From RGIG1995 sp045658315 (GTDB taxonomy: Bacteria > Bacillota > Clostridia > Oscillospirales > CAG-272): a DNA stretch of 27,647 bases. Shown in pieces: positions 1-7,947 of the stretch (position 1 is the stretch's first letter; every line of letters begins with the position of its first letter). Location of the stretch: positions 1 to 27,647 of the forward strand of contig JAZOUV010000004.1 of the NCBI GenBank assembly GCA_045658315.1, in the 5' to 3' direction. The position numbers and the translations under genes are program-made. Under the pieces are notes generated by a model, which was not told the origin of the DNA, did not search any database, and saw only the letters and a program-made list of their open reading frames with translations.

Positions 1-170
1 AAACCTACCACGAGGGAACCATCCCGCTACAGACCATTCGTGCCGACATCGACTACGGCTTCGCAGAGGCTGATACGACCTACGGTAAGATCGGTGTTAA
101 GGTATGGCTCTACAAGGGTGAGGTTCTCCACGACAACCGCAAGTCGAAGAGAGAAGGAGGCGCTCGCTAA
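1..170 (+). CDS. rpsC: 30S ribosomal protein S3 (uS3), C-terminal fragment
   Basis: The window opens inside this gene. The open frame starting at base 3 gives 55 codons before TAA at 168-170. The text EGTIPLQTIRADIDYGFAEA followed by TTYGKIGVKVW is the highly conserved C-terminal domain of S3, which binds the 16S rRNA head near the mRNA entry channel. A short basic tail (NRKSKREGGAR) follows. The stop codon overlaps the rplP start in a TAATG, so the two are translationally coupled, as usual in the S10 operon. The N-terminal KH domain lies outside the window. Confidence 0.97.
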   Translation, partial: TYHEGTIPLQTIRADIDYGFAEADTTYGKIGVKVWLYKGEVLHDNRKSKREGGAR

Positions 171-604
171 TGTTACTGCCTAAGCGTGTTAAATTCCGTC
201 GCGTACAGCGTGGCCGTCTTACCGGTACTGCTTCGCGCGGTAATACAGTAAGCTATGGTCAGTTCGGTCTTCAGGCTTTAGAGCCTGCTTGGATTACTTC
301 CAACCAGATCGAGGCTGCCCGTATCGCCATGACCCGTTACATTAAGCGTGGCGGTAAAGTTTGGATTAAGATATTCCCCGATAAGCCGATCACAGCAAAG
401 CCTGCTGAGACTCGAATGGGTTCCGGTAAAGGTTCTCCCGAGTACTGGGTAGCTGTTGTTAAGCCCGGAAGAGTAATGTTTGAAATGGACGGCGTTGAAG
501 TTGAAGCTGCAAGAGAAGCTATGCGTCTTGCATCTCATAAGCTTCCTATTAAGTGCAAATTTGTAGTTAAGGAAAGCGCTGCATCCGAAGATGAGGAGGT
601 ATAA
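170..604 (+). CDS. rplP: 50S ribosomal protein L16 (uL16)
   Basis: The product is 144 aa, the normal length for L16, which sits near the peptidyl-transferase centre and the A-site tRNA elbow. The N-terminus MLLPKRVKFRRVQRGRLTG is the family hallmark, and the GSGKGSPEYWVAVVKPGRV segment (residues about 84-102) is the conserved rRNA-binding loop. The ATG overlaps the rpsC stop, and an AAGGAGG-like site lies just upstream inside rpsC (about 153-160). The last residues (SAASEDEEV) form a short acidic tail. Next is rpmC after 3 bases. Confidence 0.98.
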   Translation: MLLPKRVKFRRVQRGRLTGTASRGNTVSYGQFGLQALEPAWITSNQIEAARIAMTRYIKRGGKVWIKIFPDKPITAKPAETRMGSGKGSPEYWVAVVKPGRVMFEMDGVEVEAAREAMRLASHKLPIKCKFVVKESAASEDEEV

Positions 605-607
605 GCC

Positions 608-796
608 GTGAAAGTTGAAGAAATCAGAAAATTAACTTCCGAAGAGCTCAATGCAAAGCTTGCTGAGCTTAAAGGCGAACTGTTTAACCTCCGCTTCCAG
701 CATTCGATAAACCAGCTTGACAACCCTCACAGAATTGCAGATGTCAAGAAGGATATCGCACGCGTAATGACAATTCTTCGTGAGAAGAACGCTTAA
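608..796 (+). CDS. rpmC: 50S ribosomal protein L29 (uL29)
   Basis: A 62-aa protein, typical for L29, a two-helix hairpin at the peptide exit tunnel that helps dock trigger factor and SRP. The sequence MKVEEIRKLTSEELNAKL and the NLRFQHSINQLDNPHRI core match the family. The start is GTG at 608, placed by the GAGGAGGTATAA site that overlaps the end of rplP. It lies in the standard L16-L29-S17 order. Confidence 0.97.
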   Translation: MKVEEIRKLTSEELNAKLAELKGELFNLRFQHSINQLDNPHRIADVKKDIARVMTILREKNA

Positions 797-818
797 GTTG
801 CAGGAAGGAGAAACAGTC

Positions 819-1082
819 ATGAGTGAAGTAGTTCGTAATCTCAGAAAAGTCCGTGTTGGTAAAGTTATTTCCAATAAAATGGAACAGACTATCGTTGTTG
901 CAATTGAAGACAACGTAAAGCATCCCAAGTACGGCAAGGTTATTAAAAACACAATCAAACTTCATGCACACGACGAAAAGAACGAGTGCAATGTTGGCGA
1001 TAAAGTTAGCATAATGGAAACAAGACCTCTCTCCAAGACGAAGAGATGGAGACTTGTTGAAATCATTGAAAAGGCGAAGTAA
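819..1082 (+). CDS. rpsQ: 30S ribosomal protein S17 (uS17)
   Basis: An 87-aa OB-fold protein that binds 16S rRNA early in 30S assembly. The KVISNKMEQTIVVAIE and HDEKNECNVGDKVSIMETRP segments are the S17 signatures. The open frame extends upstream to 780, but that part overlaps rpmC and has no ribosome site. ATG at 819 has AGGAAGGAG at 802-810, 8 bases away, and gives the normal family length, so it is chosen. Confidence 0.97.
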   Translation: MSEVVRNLRKVRVGKVISNKMEQTIVVAIEDNVKHPKYGKVIKNTIKLHAHDEKNECNVGDKVSIMETRPLSKTKRWRLVEIIEKAK

Positions 1083-1126
1083 TAAAGTAGATACGTCGAA
1101 AATCGTATCGAAAAGGAGGAAACGCA

Positions 1127-1495
1127 GTGATACAACAGCAATCATATATGAAAGTGGCGGACAACACCGGCGCTAAAGAACTTATGTGTATTCGCGTGCT
1201 CGGCGGAACAGGCAGACGTTATGCAAACATCGGCGATGTTGTAGTTTGTTCAGTCAAGAAAGCTGCTCCCGGCGGCCAGGTTAAGAAAGGCGAAGTCGTA
1301 AAGGCTGTAGTCGTAAGAACAGTTAAGGGCATCAGAAGAAACGACGGTTCATATATCAAGTTCGGCGAAAACGCTGCTGTTATAATTAAGGAAGATAAGA
1401 ACCCGAGAGGAACACGTATTTTCGGTCCTGTAGCGAGAGAGCTTCGTGAAAAGGATTATTTGAAGATATTGTCCCTTGCTCCGGAAGTACTTTAA
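1127..1495 (+). CDS. rplN: 50S ribosomal protein L14 (uL14)
   Basis: The 122-aa product matches L14 exactly in length. L14 forms inter-subunit bridge B8 and is the docking site for the silencing factor RsfS. The N-terminus MIQQQSYMKVADNTGAKELM and the PRGTRIFGPVARELRE block near residue 100 are diagnostic. The start is GTG at 1127, with AAGGAGG at 1112-1119. The 44-base gap after rpsQ holds only this ribosome site and a short imperfect repeat of ATACGTCGA/ATCGTATCGA. The stop is joined to the rplX ribosome site (TAAGGAGG). Confidence 0.98.
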   Translation: MIQQQSYMKVADNTGAKELMCIRVLGGTGRRYANIGDVVVCSVKKAAPGGQVKKGEVVKAVVVRTVKGIRRNDGSYIKFGENAAVIIKEDKNPRGTRIFGPVARELREKDYLKILSLAPEVL

Positions 1496-1507
1496 GGAGG
1501 TATTGTC

Positions 1508-1825
1508 ATGAATAAGAAAGTTCACGTTAGAAAAGATGATACTGTAGTTGTTATTTCCGGCGACGATAAGGGCACTAAGGGCAAGGTAATTGAAGTCTCC
1601 CCCGAGGAAGGCAAGGTTATCGTTGCGGGTGCAAACATCGTAAGTAAGCATGTTAAACCCAGAAGACAGGGTGAAGCAGGCGGTATCATCAAGGTAGAAG
1701 GCGCTATGTACGCAGATAAGGTGCAGATTTACTGCTCCAAGTGCGAAAAGGGCGTTAGAATTAAACATCAGATTAAAGACGGCAAGAAGATCCGCGTTTG
1801 TGCAAAATGCGGTCAGGTGCTGTAA
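1508..1825 (+). CDS. rplX: 50S ribosomal protein L24 (uL24), zinc-ribbon form
   Basis: The 105-aa L24 initiates 50S assembly and lines the exit tunnel. The KOW motif is at residues about 5-32 (VRKDDTVVVISGDDKGTKGK). The C-terminal part carries C76-x2-C79 and C98-x2-C101, a zinc ribbon found in many but not all bacterial L24 proteins. AAGGAGG at 1494-1500, overlapping the rplN stop, sets the ATG at 1508. Confidence 0.97.
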   Translation: MNKKVHVRKDDTVVVISGDDKGTKGKVIEVSPEEGKVIVAGANIVSKHVKPRRQGEAGGIIKVEGAMYADKVQIYCSKCEKGVRIKHQIKDGKKIRVCAKCGQVL

Positions 1826-1846
1826 GAATTGCGGAGGTAGAGAACA

Positions 1847-2386
1847 ATGGCAAGACTCAGAGATTATTATAAGTCAGAAGTAGCCCCCGCTCTTATGAAG
1901 AAGTTCAATTACAAGAGTGTAATGCAGATTCCCCGTTTTGACAAGATTGTTATTAACGTTGGTACGGGCGACGCTAAGGATAACTCAAAGGTAATTGAAA
2001 ACGTTATCGAAGAAGTAACAATGATATCCGGCCAGAAGGCAGTTCCCACATACGCTAAGAAGTCCGTTGCGAACTTCAAGCTCAGACAGGGAATGAAGAT
2101 CGGTGTTAAGGTAACACTCAGAGGCGAAAAGATGTACGAATTTATGGATCGTCTTTTCAACTTCTCCCTTCCTCGTGTTCGTGACTTCAAGGGTATTAAC
2201 CCTAACGCTTTCGACGGCAGAGGTAACTACTCTCTCGGTTTGAAAGAACAGTTGATCTTCCCTGAGATCGAATACGATAAGGTTGATAAGATTCGCGGTA
2301 TGGATATCGCATTTGTAACGACAGCTCAGACAGATGAAGAAGCAAGAGAGCTTCTCACATTGATGGGCGCACCGTTCGCAAAATAA
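1847..2386 (+). CDS. rplE: 50S ribosomal protein L5 (uL5)
   Basis: The 179-aa product is the usual L5 length. L5 binds 5S rRNA and contacts P-site tRNA in the central protuberance. Conserved stretches are MQIPRFDKIVINVGTGDA, KSVANFKLRQGMKIGVKVTL and LPRVRDFKGINPNAFDGRGN. A GCGGAGGTAG ribosome site precedes the ATG. It is followed by AAAGGAGG before rpsN. Confidence 0.98.
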   Translation: MARLRDYYKSEVAPALMKKFNYKSVMQIPRFDKIVINVGTGDAKDNSKVIENVIEEVTMISGQKAVPTYAKKSVANFKLRQGMKIGVKVTLRGEKMYEFMDRLFNFSLPRVRDFKGINPNAFDGRGNYSLGLKEQLIFPEIEYDKVDKIRGMDIAFVTTAQTDEEARELLTLMGAPFAK

Positions 2387-2401
2387 AAGGAGGAAAAAAT
2401 C

Positions 2402-2587
2402 GTGGCAAAGAAGGCAATGGTTTTAAAGCAGCAGAAAACACAGAAGTATTCCACTCGTGAATACAACAGATGTAAGATCTGCGGTCGTCCTCACGCTTAC
2501 CTCCGCAAGTACGGTATCTGCCGTATTTGTTTCCGCGAGCTGGCTTATAAGGGCGAGATTCCGGGCGTGCGTAAAGCAAGCTGGTAA
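2402..2587 (+). CDS. rpsN: 30S ribosomal protein S14 type Z (uS14, zinc-binding)
   Basis: The 61-aa length and four cysteines (C24, C27, C40, C43, in CKICGRPHAY and GICRICFRE) define the zinc-binding short S14 that binds the 16S rRNA head. It is distinct from the roughly 100-aa Cys-free form. The start is GTG at 2402, preceded by AAAGGAGG. A 142-base gap rich in small hairpins separates it from rpsH, which is wide for this operon. Confidence 0.98.
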   Translation: MAKKAMVLKQQKTQKYSTREYNRCKICGRPHAYLRKYGICRICFRELAYKGEIPGVRKASW

Positions 2588-2605
2588 TTAATTTATTCAG
2601 TAAAA

Positions 2606-2710
2606 AAGCTAATAAAGCTTCCAAACCTGCCGGTAGGAAAGTAACATACTTTAACCCCCGGTATGCAGCCTGTAAAATATTTAAAACAGGCGGCAAGAAA
2701 TTTAACTTGC
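2606..2710 (+). promoter_or_regulatory. row of four hairpins between rpsN and rpsH
   Basis: Four potential stem-loops lie in a row. They are AAGCT/AGCTT (2606-2610 with 2616-2620); a compound stem CCGG..GG..AAAGTA-ACA-TACTTT..CC..CCGG (2630-2661); GCCTGT/ACAGGC (2668-2673 with 2686-2691); and GCAAG/CTTGC (2693-2697 with 2706-2710). The last ends seven bases before the rpsH GGAGG. None is followed by a U-tract, so they are not obvious terminators. A possible role is translational control or mRNA processing within the operon; in E. coli S8 represses this operon, but there the site is at rplE. The stems are seen in the sequence; the function is inference. Confidence 0.4.
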
Positions 2711-2729
2711 ATATATGGAGGAAATAAAA

Positions 2730-3125
2730 ATGCAAATGTCAGACGTTATTGCAGATATGCTCACGCGTATCAGAAATGCAAACAGTGCAAAACACGAAAC
2801 AGTTGATGTTCCTGCTTCTAATATGAAGAAGGCTATTGCAGACATTCTCGTTGCAGAAGGTTTTGTAAAGGGCTATGAAATCATTGAAGACGGCAAGCAG
2901 GGCGTTATCAGAATTACACTTAAGTACAAGAATAAGCAGAGAGTTATTCAGGGTCTCAAGAGAGTATCTAAGCCCGGTCTCAGAGTTTATTCAAACTGTG
3001 AAGACATGCCGAAGGTTATGAACGGTCTCGGCATCGCTATCGTATCCACACCCAAGGGCATTATGACCGACAAGAAAGCTCGTAAAGAGAATGTTGGCGG
3101 CGAAGTACTTGCCTTTGTATGGTAA
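2730..3125 (+). CDS. rpsH: 30S ribosomal protein S8 (uS8)
   Basis: The 131-aa S8 is a primary 16S rRNA-binding protein of the central domain and the spc-operon repressor in enterics. MQMSDVIADMLTRIRNANSA at the start and ISTPKGIMTDKKARKENVGG-type text at the end are diagnostic. An in-frame ATG at 2715 is rejected because it contains the ribosome site GGAGG (2717-2721). ATG at 2730 is 8 bases from that site and gives the family length. Confidence 0.97.
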   Translation: MQMSDVIADMLTRIRNANSAKHETVDVPASNMKKAIADILVAEGFVKGYEIIEDGKQGVIRITLKYKNKQRVIQGLKRVSKPGLRVYSNCEDMPKVMNGLGIAIVSTPKGIMTDKKARKENVGGEVLAFVW

Positions 3126-3143
3126 TCGGGGAGGTAAGAAGAG

Positions 3144-3683
3144 ATGTCAAGAATAGGTAGAAATCCGATTGAAGTTCCTGCAGGCGTAGATGTAAAAATC
3201 GAAGCAGGTAACGTTGTAACAGTTAAAGGTACTTTGGGTACTATGACTCAGGCACTTCACAAAGATATGATCATCAAGAAGGAAGGCAACGTGCTTATCG
3301 TTGAACGTCCCTCCGAGATGAAAGAGCACAAGGCTCTCCACGGCTTGACAAGAACATTGTTGAGCAACATGGTAGAAGGTGTAACAAAGGGCTTTAGCAA
3401 GACTCTCGATATCAACGGTGTTGGTTACAGAGCTGCAAAAGCGGGTAAGACTCTTACTCTTAACCTCGGTTACTCACATCCTATCACATTCGAAGAAGCA
3501 GACGGACTTACAATTGAAGTTCCCAATGCTAACCAGATAATCGTTAAGGGTACAGACAAGCAGAAGGTTGGTCAGCTCGCTGCTGAAATCAGAAGCAAGA
3601 GACCTCCGGAACCCTATCTTGGTAAGGGTGTTAAGTACTCCGACGAGAGAATTCGCCGCAAAGCCGGTAAGGCCGGTAAATAA
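3144..3683 (+). CDS. rplF: 50S ribosomal protein L6 (uL6)
   Basis: The 179-aa protein has two tandem L6 folds. It starts MSRIGRNPIEVPAGVDVKIE and ends with the signature RSKRPPEPYLGKGVKYSDER-IRRKAGKAGK near residues 151-179. L6 sits near the factor-binding site and is needed for late 50S maturation. GGGGAGGTAAG lies 8 bases before the ATG. rplR follows. Confidence 0.98.
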   Translation: MSRIGRNPIEVPAGVDVKIEAGNVVTVKGTLGTMTQALHKDMIIKKEGNVLIVERPSEMKEHKALHGLTRTLLSNMVEGVTKGFSKTLDINGVGYRAAKAGKTLTLNLGYSHPITFEEADGLTIEVPNANQIIVKGTDKQKVGQLAAEIRSKRPPEPYLGKGVKYSDERIRRKAGKAGK

Positions 3684-3701
3684 TGAAAGGAGTGGAACAG
3701 A

Positions 3702-4061
3702 ATGGTATCAAGAAAAGATAGTAAGGCTCAGCGTCTTAAGAGACATAAGAGAATCAGAGCAAAGATTTCGGGTACTACCGAAAGACCTCGCCTTTGCGTA
3801 TATCGTTCGCTTCAGAACATTCAGGTTCAGGTTATTGACGATACTAAGGGCGTAACATTGGTATCCGCATCCACTTTGGAAAAGGCCTTTGCAGGATACG
3901 GCGGTAACAAAGAAGCCGCAAAACAGATTGGTAAGACAATTGCTGAAAGAGCTCTTGAAAAGGGCATTACAGAAGTTGTATTTGACCGTGGCGGTAACCT
4001 TTATCACGGACGTGTTAAGGAACTCGCAGACGCTGCTCGTGAGGGCGGCCTTAAGTTCTAA
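3702..4061 (+). CDS. rplR: 50S ribosomal protein L18 (uL18)
   Basis: The 119-aa L18 binds 5S rRNA together with L5. The N-terminal basic segment (DSKAQRLKRHKRIRAKISGT), RLCVYRSLQNIQVQVIDD and the C-terminal VVFDRGGNLYHGRVKELADA match the family. The ATG is preceded by AAAGGAGTGG at about 3685-3694. The C-terminal GLKF ending is typical. Confidence 0.98.
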   Translation: MVSRKDSKAQRLKRHKRIRAKISGTTERPRLCVYRSLQNIQVQVIDDTKGVTLVSASTLEKAFAGYGGNKEAAKQIGKTIAERALEKGITEVVFDRGGNLYHGRVKELADAAREGGLKF

Positions 4062-4082
4062 GGAAACAGGAGGAAAAGTTTA

Positions 4083-4586
4083 ATGAATCAGAGAATAGAT
4101 GCTTCGACACTCGATCTTCAGGAAAAACTCGTAGCTCTCAACCGTGTTTCCAAGACAGTTAAGGGCGGCCGTATTGCAAGATTTACAGCAATCATGGTAG
4201 TTGGCGACGGTCAGGGCCATGTTGGCTACGGTCTCGGTAAAGCAGCCGAAGTTCCGGATGCTATCCGCAAGGGTATCGAAGATGCAAAGAAAAATATGAT
4301 CACAGTATCCATGAAGGGTGATACAATTCCTCACGAGGTAATGGGTATCTACGGTGCAGGTAAAGTTCTTCTCAAGCCTGCCGCAGAAGGTACAGGTATC
4401 ATCGCAGGCGGTACTTGCCGTGCCGTTGTTGAAATGGCAGGTATAAAGAACATTCGTGCTAAGTGCCTTCGTTCAAACAATCCCACAAACGTTGTTAAGG
4501 CAACATTTGAAGGACTCAAGGCTCTTCGTACAATGGAAGAAATTGCAGCTCTCCGCGATGTAAGCGTAGAAGCTATCAAGGACTAA
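4083..4586 (+). CDS. rpsE: 30S ribosomal protein S5 (uS5)
   Basis: The 167-aa protein contains the double-stranded RNA-binding S5 N-terminal domain (LVALNRVSKTVKGGRIARFT, followed by GQGHVGYGLGKAAEVPDAIR) and the C-terminal domain (AGIKNIRAKCLRSNNPTNVV). S5 is involved in translational accuracy and the mRNA helicase site. AGGAGG at about 4069-4074 sets the ATG. The next ribosome site overlaps its stop (TAAGGAGG). Confidence 0.98.
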   Translation: MNQRIDASTLDLQEKLVALNRVSKTVKGGRIARFTAIMVVGDGQGHVGYGLGKAAEVPDAIRKGIEDAKKNMITVSMKGDTIPHEVMGIYGAGKVLLKPAAEGTGIIAGGTCRAVVEMAGIKNIRAKCLRSNNPTNVVKATFEGLKALRTMEEIAALRDVSVEAIKD

Positions 4587-4598
4587 GGAGGCAGAATT

Positions 4599-4784
4599 AT
4601 GGCAAACGTAAAAGTAACGCTCGTAAAAAGCCTCATCGGTGCTAAGCCTAACCAGAAGACAACAGCTAAGTCCCTTGGACTTGGCAAAATCGGTGATTTT
4701 ATCGTACACGCTGAAGGCGATGTATTGAACGGTAAGATCAGGGTTATTTCCCACCTTGTTAAGGTGGAAAAGATTGAAGGATAA
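4599..4784 (+). CDS. rpmD: 50S ribosomal protein L30 (uL30)
   Basis: The 61-aa L30 starts MANVKVTLVKSLIGAKPNQK and has the KSLGLGKIGD motif. It is a small ferredoxin-like protein on the 50S surface that is absent from some bacterial groups but usual in Firmicutes. TAAGGAGG from the end of rpsE serves as its ribosome site. rplO starts 12 bases after its stop, again with AAGGAGG. Confidence 0.97.
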   Translation: MANVKVTLVKSLIGAKPNQKTTAKSLGLGKIGDFIVHAEGDVLNGKIRVISHLVKVEKIEG

Positions 4785-4796
4785 GGAGGAAATACA

Positions 4797-5240
4797 ATGA
4801 AACTCCATGAACTTTCTCCGGCAGAAGGCTCTGTAAAGAGTGCATACCGCAAAGGACGCGGTGCCGGTTCCGGTAACGGAAAGACAGCAGGTAAGGGTCA
4901 TAAGGGTCAGAACGCTCGTTCCGGTGGCGGTGTACGTCCCGGCTTCGAAGGTGGACAGATTCCCCTTTACAGACGCCTTCCCAAAAGAGGATTCAAGAAC
5001 AGATTTGCAAAGGAATACGCTATTGTTAACATAAGCAAGCTTGATGCAAAATTCAACGACGGTGATGTAGTTGATTTGGCAGCTCTTATGGAGTGCGGCT
5101 TGGTTGGCAAGGAGCTCGACGGTCTTAAGATTCTGGGCAACGGTGAAATCACAAAGAAATTAACCGTTAAAGCTAAAATCTTCTCCGCTGCTGCAAAAGA
5201 AAAGATAGAAGCAGCGGGCGGAAAGACTGAGGTGGTATAA
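4797..5240 (+). CDS. rplO: 50S ribosomal protein L15 (uL15)
   Basis: The 147-aa L15 is a late-assembly 50S protein. The N-terminal Gly/Arg-rich extension (YRKGRGAGSGNGKTAGKGHK) reaches into 23S rRNA. GFEGGQIPLYRRLPKRGFKN is the family signature. Its TAA stop overlaps the secY ATG (TAATG at 5238-5242), so secY translation is coupled to it. Confidence 0.98.
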   Translation: MKLHELSPAEGSVKSAYRKGRGAGSGNGKTAGKGHKGQNARSGGGVRPGFEGGQIPLYRRLPKRGFKNRFAKEYAIVNISKLDAKFNDGDVVDLAALMECGLVGKELDGLKILGNGEITKKLTVKAKIFSAAAKEKIEAAGGKTEVV

Positions 5241-6538
5241 TGCTTCAAACTTTGAAGAACGGTTGGAAAATCCCCGAGCTTAAGAGTAAGATACTTTTCA
5301 CACTCATGATAGTTATTCTCTATCGTGTAGGTGCTGTTATACCGGTACCTTACATTAACTCGGAAATGCTTAGCTCTCTTATGCAGAGCTCGGGATCTTT
5401 CTTCCAGTATATTAACGTTCTTTCGGGTGATGCGTTTGCACAGGCAACATTGTTTGCTCTCTCGGTTTCACCTTATATCACATCACAGATTATTATGCAG
5501 CTTCTTACCATCGCAATTCCTGCTTTGGAAAGACTTTCCAAAGACGGCGAAGAAGGTAAGAAGAAGATAAACCAGATCAGCCGTTACGTAACTATCGGCA
5601 TAGCTCTTATTACTGCATACGGTTACTACATGTTTATGAGAGTAAACGGTTTGATTTTGAACAAGTCGGTATTTGCAGCAATAGTTGTTTTGGCATGTTA
5701 CGTAGCAGGTTCCGCTTTAATCATGTGGCTTGCTGAACAGATCAATGATTACGGTATTGGTAACGGTGTATCTATTATACTTTTTGCCAATATCCTTTCA
5801 GGACTTCCCACATTCCTCATTGATATGTTCACAAAGATGTTTACTGGCGGTTGGAAGGGGCTCGTATATGCATTAGTTGTTATGATTATCGGTCTTTCCA
5901 TGCTTACATTTATTGTATTTATGAGTGAAAGCGAACGCCGTCTTCCCATTCAGTATGCGAAGAAGGTAGTTGGTAGAAAGATGTACGGCGGACAGAGCAC
6001 AAACCTTCCTATTAAGGTTAATATGTCCGGTGTTATGCCGATAATTTTTGCAAACTCCATTCTTGGACTTCCCACTACTATTGCAGCTCTCCTCAGTACA
6101 CCAAAAGAAGGTACCTTTTGGTACAACTTCCTTGAAGTGTTCTCGTATGAATCTCCCGTTTATGCGATTATATTTGTAATACTTATAATTGCATTTGCAT
6201 ATTTCTACATTGCGATTTCCTTTAATCCTGTAGAAGTTTCAAACAACCTTAAGAAGAATGGCGGATTTATTCCCGGTATTCGTCCCGGTAAGCCTACCTC
6301 GGACTATATCACAAAGGTTCTTAATAAGATTATTCTTATCGGTGCAATTATGCTGAGTGTTATCGCTGTATTACCTCTCGTAATCAATATGATAGCAAAC
6401 GCAGCTCTCGGCACAGGCATTGGAAGCCTTGCATTCGGTGGATCTTCAATTATCATCGTTGTAGGTGTTGTAATTGAACTTGTACGTGCAGTTGAAGCGG
6501 AAATGACAATGCGTCATTACAAAGGCTTCTTGGATTAA
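5240..6538 (+). CDS. secY: Protein translocase channel subunit SecY
   Basis: The 432-aa polytopic membrane protein forms the SecYEG channel and has about ten hydrophobic segments. Recognised motifs are ALSVSPYITSQIIMQLL (TM2 region), ESERRLPIQYAKKVVGRK (loop before TM6) and FIPGIRPGKPTSDYI in the cytosolic loop that contacts SecA and the ribosome. The length is normal. The start overlaps the rplO stop, and its ribosome site (GAGGTGG, about 5229-5235) lies inside rplO. adk follows after 9 bases, the standard Firmicutes order. Confidence 0.98.
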   Translation: MLQTLKNGWKIPELKSKILFTLMIVILYRVGAVIPVPYINSEMLSSLMQSSGSFFQYINVLSGDAFAQATLFALSVSPYITSQIIMQLLTIAIPALERLSKDGEEGKKKINQISRYVTIGIALITAYGYYMFMRVNGLILNKSVFAAIVVLACYVAGSALIMWLAEQINDYGIGNGVSIILFANILSGLPTFLIDMFTKMFTGGWKGLVYALVVMIIGLSMLTFIVFMSESERRLPIQYAKKVVGRKMYGGQSTNLPIKVNMSGVMPIIFANSILGLPTTIAALLSTPKEGTFWYNFLEVFSYESPVYAIIFVILIIAFAYFYIAISFNPVEVSNNLKKNGGFIPGIRPGKPTSDYITKVLNKIILIGAIMLSVIAVLPLVINMIANAALGTGIGSLAFGGSSIIIVVGVVIELVRAVEAEMTMRHYKGFLD

Positions 6539-6547
6539 GGAGACAAT

Positions 6548-7180
6548 ATGAAGATAATATTCCTTGGAGCACCTGGTGCAGGTAAGGGTACTCAGGCAGA
6601 GAAGATTGCAGAAATCTGCTCTATACCCACCATCTCCACCGGAGCAATTATTCGCGAAGCGATAAAGAACGGAACAGAAATGGGCTTAGCTGCAAAGGCT
6701 TATACCGAAAAAGGAGCCCTCGTTCCCGACGAAGTGGTAATCGGAATTATTAAAGAACGTCTTACTGCAGATGATTGCAAGAACGGCTTTATACTTGACG
6801 GTTTTCCCCGCACAGTTCCTCAGGCGGAAGCACTTGACGAACTTGGCGTAAAAATTGATTATGTCGTTGACATTGACGTTGACGATGCCGATATTGTTGA
6901 ACGTATGAGCGGACGCCGTGTGTGCGAAGCGTGCGGTATGTCTTATCATATCAAGTATATTCCTACAAAGGATAACAAGACTTGCGACAAATGCGGCGCA
7001 AATCTTATAATCCGTAAGGATGACCAACCCGAAACTGTTCTTGAGAGACTTAAGATTTATCACGATCAGACAGAACCTCTCAAAGAGTACTACGGCAAGA
7101 AGGGAATCCTTAAGTCCGTTGACGGACGCGGAGATATAGCTGAAATAACAGAATTGATTTTGAAATCAATTCGTGCCTAA
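6548..7180 (+). CDS. adk: Adenylate kinase, zinc-LID type
   Basis: Cytosolic enzyme catalysing ATP + AMP = 2 ADP. The P-loop GAPGAGKGT is at residues 7-15, the AMP-site segment FILDGFPRTVPQAEAL at 81-96, and the LID holds C126-x2-C129 and C146-x2-C149, the structural zinc site of Gram-positive long-form enzymes. The 210-aa length is slightly below the usual 214-217. TAAGGAGAC overlaps the secY stop and is the ribosome site. Confidence 0.98.
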   Translation: MKIIFLGAPGAGKGTQAEKIAEICSIPTISTGAIIREAIKNGTEMGLAAKAYTEKGALVPDEVVIGIIKERLTADDCKNGFILDGFPRTVPQAEALDELGVKIDYVVDIDVDDADIVERMSGRRVCEACGMSYHIKYIPTKDNKTCDKCGANLIIRKDDQPETVLERLKIYHDQTEPLKEYYGKKGILKSVDGRGDIAEITELILKSIRA

Positions 7181-7191
7181 AGGCAAAATAT

Positions 7192-7944
7192 ATGATACAA
7201 CTCAAAAACGCAGCTCAAATTGCGATTATGAAAGAGGCAGGCAGAATCACAGGTGAGGCTTTGTGCCTTGCCGGTGAGGCTGTTAAAGTGGGAGTATCTA
7301 CAAAATATCTTGATGATATAATCTATAATCATATTGTGAAATCGGGTGCAAAACCCAGTTTTCTCGGATACGGCGGCTTCCCCGGAAGTTCTTGTATATC
7401 CATTAATGATGAGGTTATACACGGTATTCCGTCAAAGAATAAGATTCTTCGGGACGGAGATATAGTTAAGATAGATGTGGGTGCCTTTTACAAGGGTTTC
7501 CACGGAGATTCTGCCAATACCTTTGTTGTCGGAAATGTTTCCGATGAAGCAAAGAGACTTATTGAAGCGGCGAAGACTTCCTTTGAGAAGGGAATTGAAG
7601 CTGCGATACCGGGCAACCGGATAGGCGATATCGGAAGTGCTGTCGAAGAACAGGTAAGAAAATACGGGTTCAGCGTTGTCAGACAGTTTGTAGGACATGG
7701 AATCGGTAAGGAATTGCACGAGGATCCAAGCGTTCCGAATTACGGAACACCGGGACATGGAGCCAGACTTGCTAAGGGAATGGCTTTGGCAATTGAACCG
7801 ATGGTGAACGCAGGAACACACGAGGTTTACGTGCTCCCCGACGGATGGACGGTAAAGACCAAAGACGGCAAGTTATCTGCTCATTATGAACATACAAACA
7901 TATTGACAGATGACGGTGTAATATCTACAACACGAGTAAACTGA
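7192..7944 (+). CDS. map: Methionine aminopeptidase type I
   Basis: Removes the N-terminal Met from nascent proteins after deformylation. The five metal ligands of the pita-bread fold are visible: D95, D106, H169, E202 and E233, plus the active-site H176 in ELHEDPSVPNYG. The 250-aa length fits type Ia without an N-terminal zinc extension. The ribosome site is a weaker AAAGG (7180-7184), 7 bases from ATG 7192. The stop TGA (7942-7944) is in the same frame as, and one codon before, the GTG of the broken KOW gene. Confidence 0.97.
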   Translation: MIQLKNAAQIAIMKEAGRITGEALCLAGEAVKVGVSTKYLDDIIYNHIVKSGAKPSFLGYGGFPGSSCISINDEVIHGIPSKNKILRDGDIVKIDVGAFYKGFHGDSANTFVVGNVSDEAKRLIEAAKTSFEKGIEAAIPGNRIGDIGSAVEEQVRKYGFSVVRQFVGHGIGKELHEDPSVPNYGTPGHGARLAKGMALAIEPMVNAGTHEVYVLPDGWTVKTKDGKLSAHYEHTNILTDDGVISTTRVN

Positions 7945-7947
7945 TTT

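Noticed and set aside
2355..2735. Minus-strand open frame of 126 codons covering rpsN and the following gap
   Set aside because: It overlaps rpsN on the opposite strand; its Arg/Pro-rich sequence shows no family likeness.
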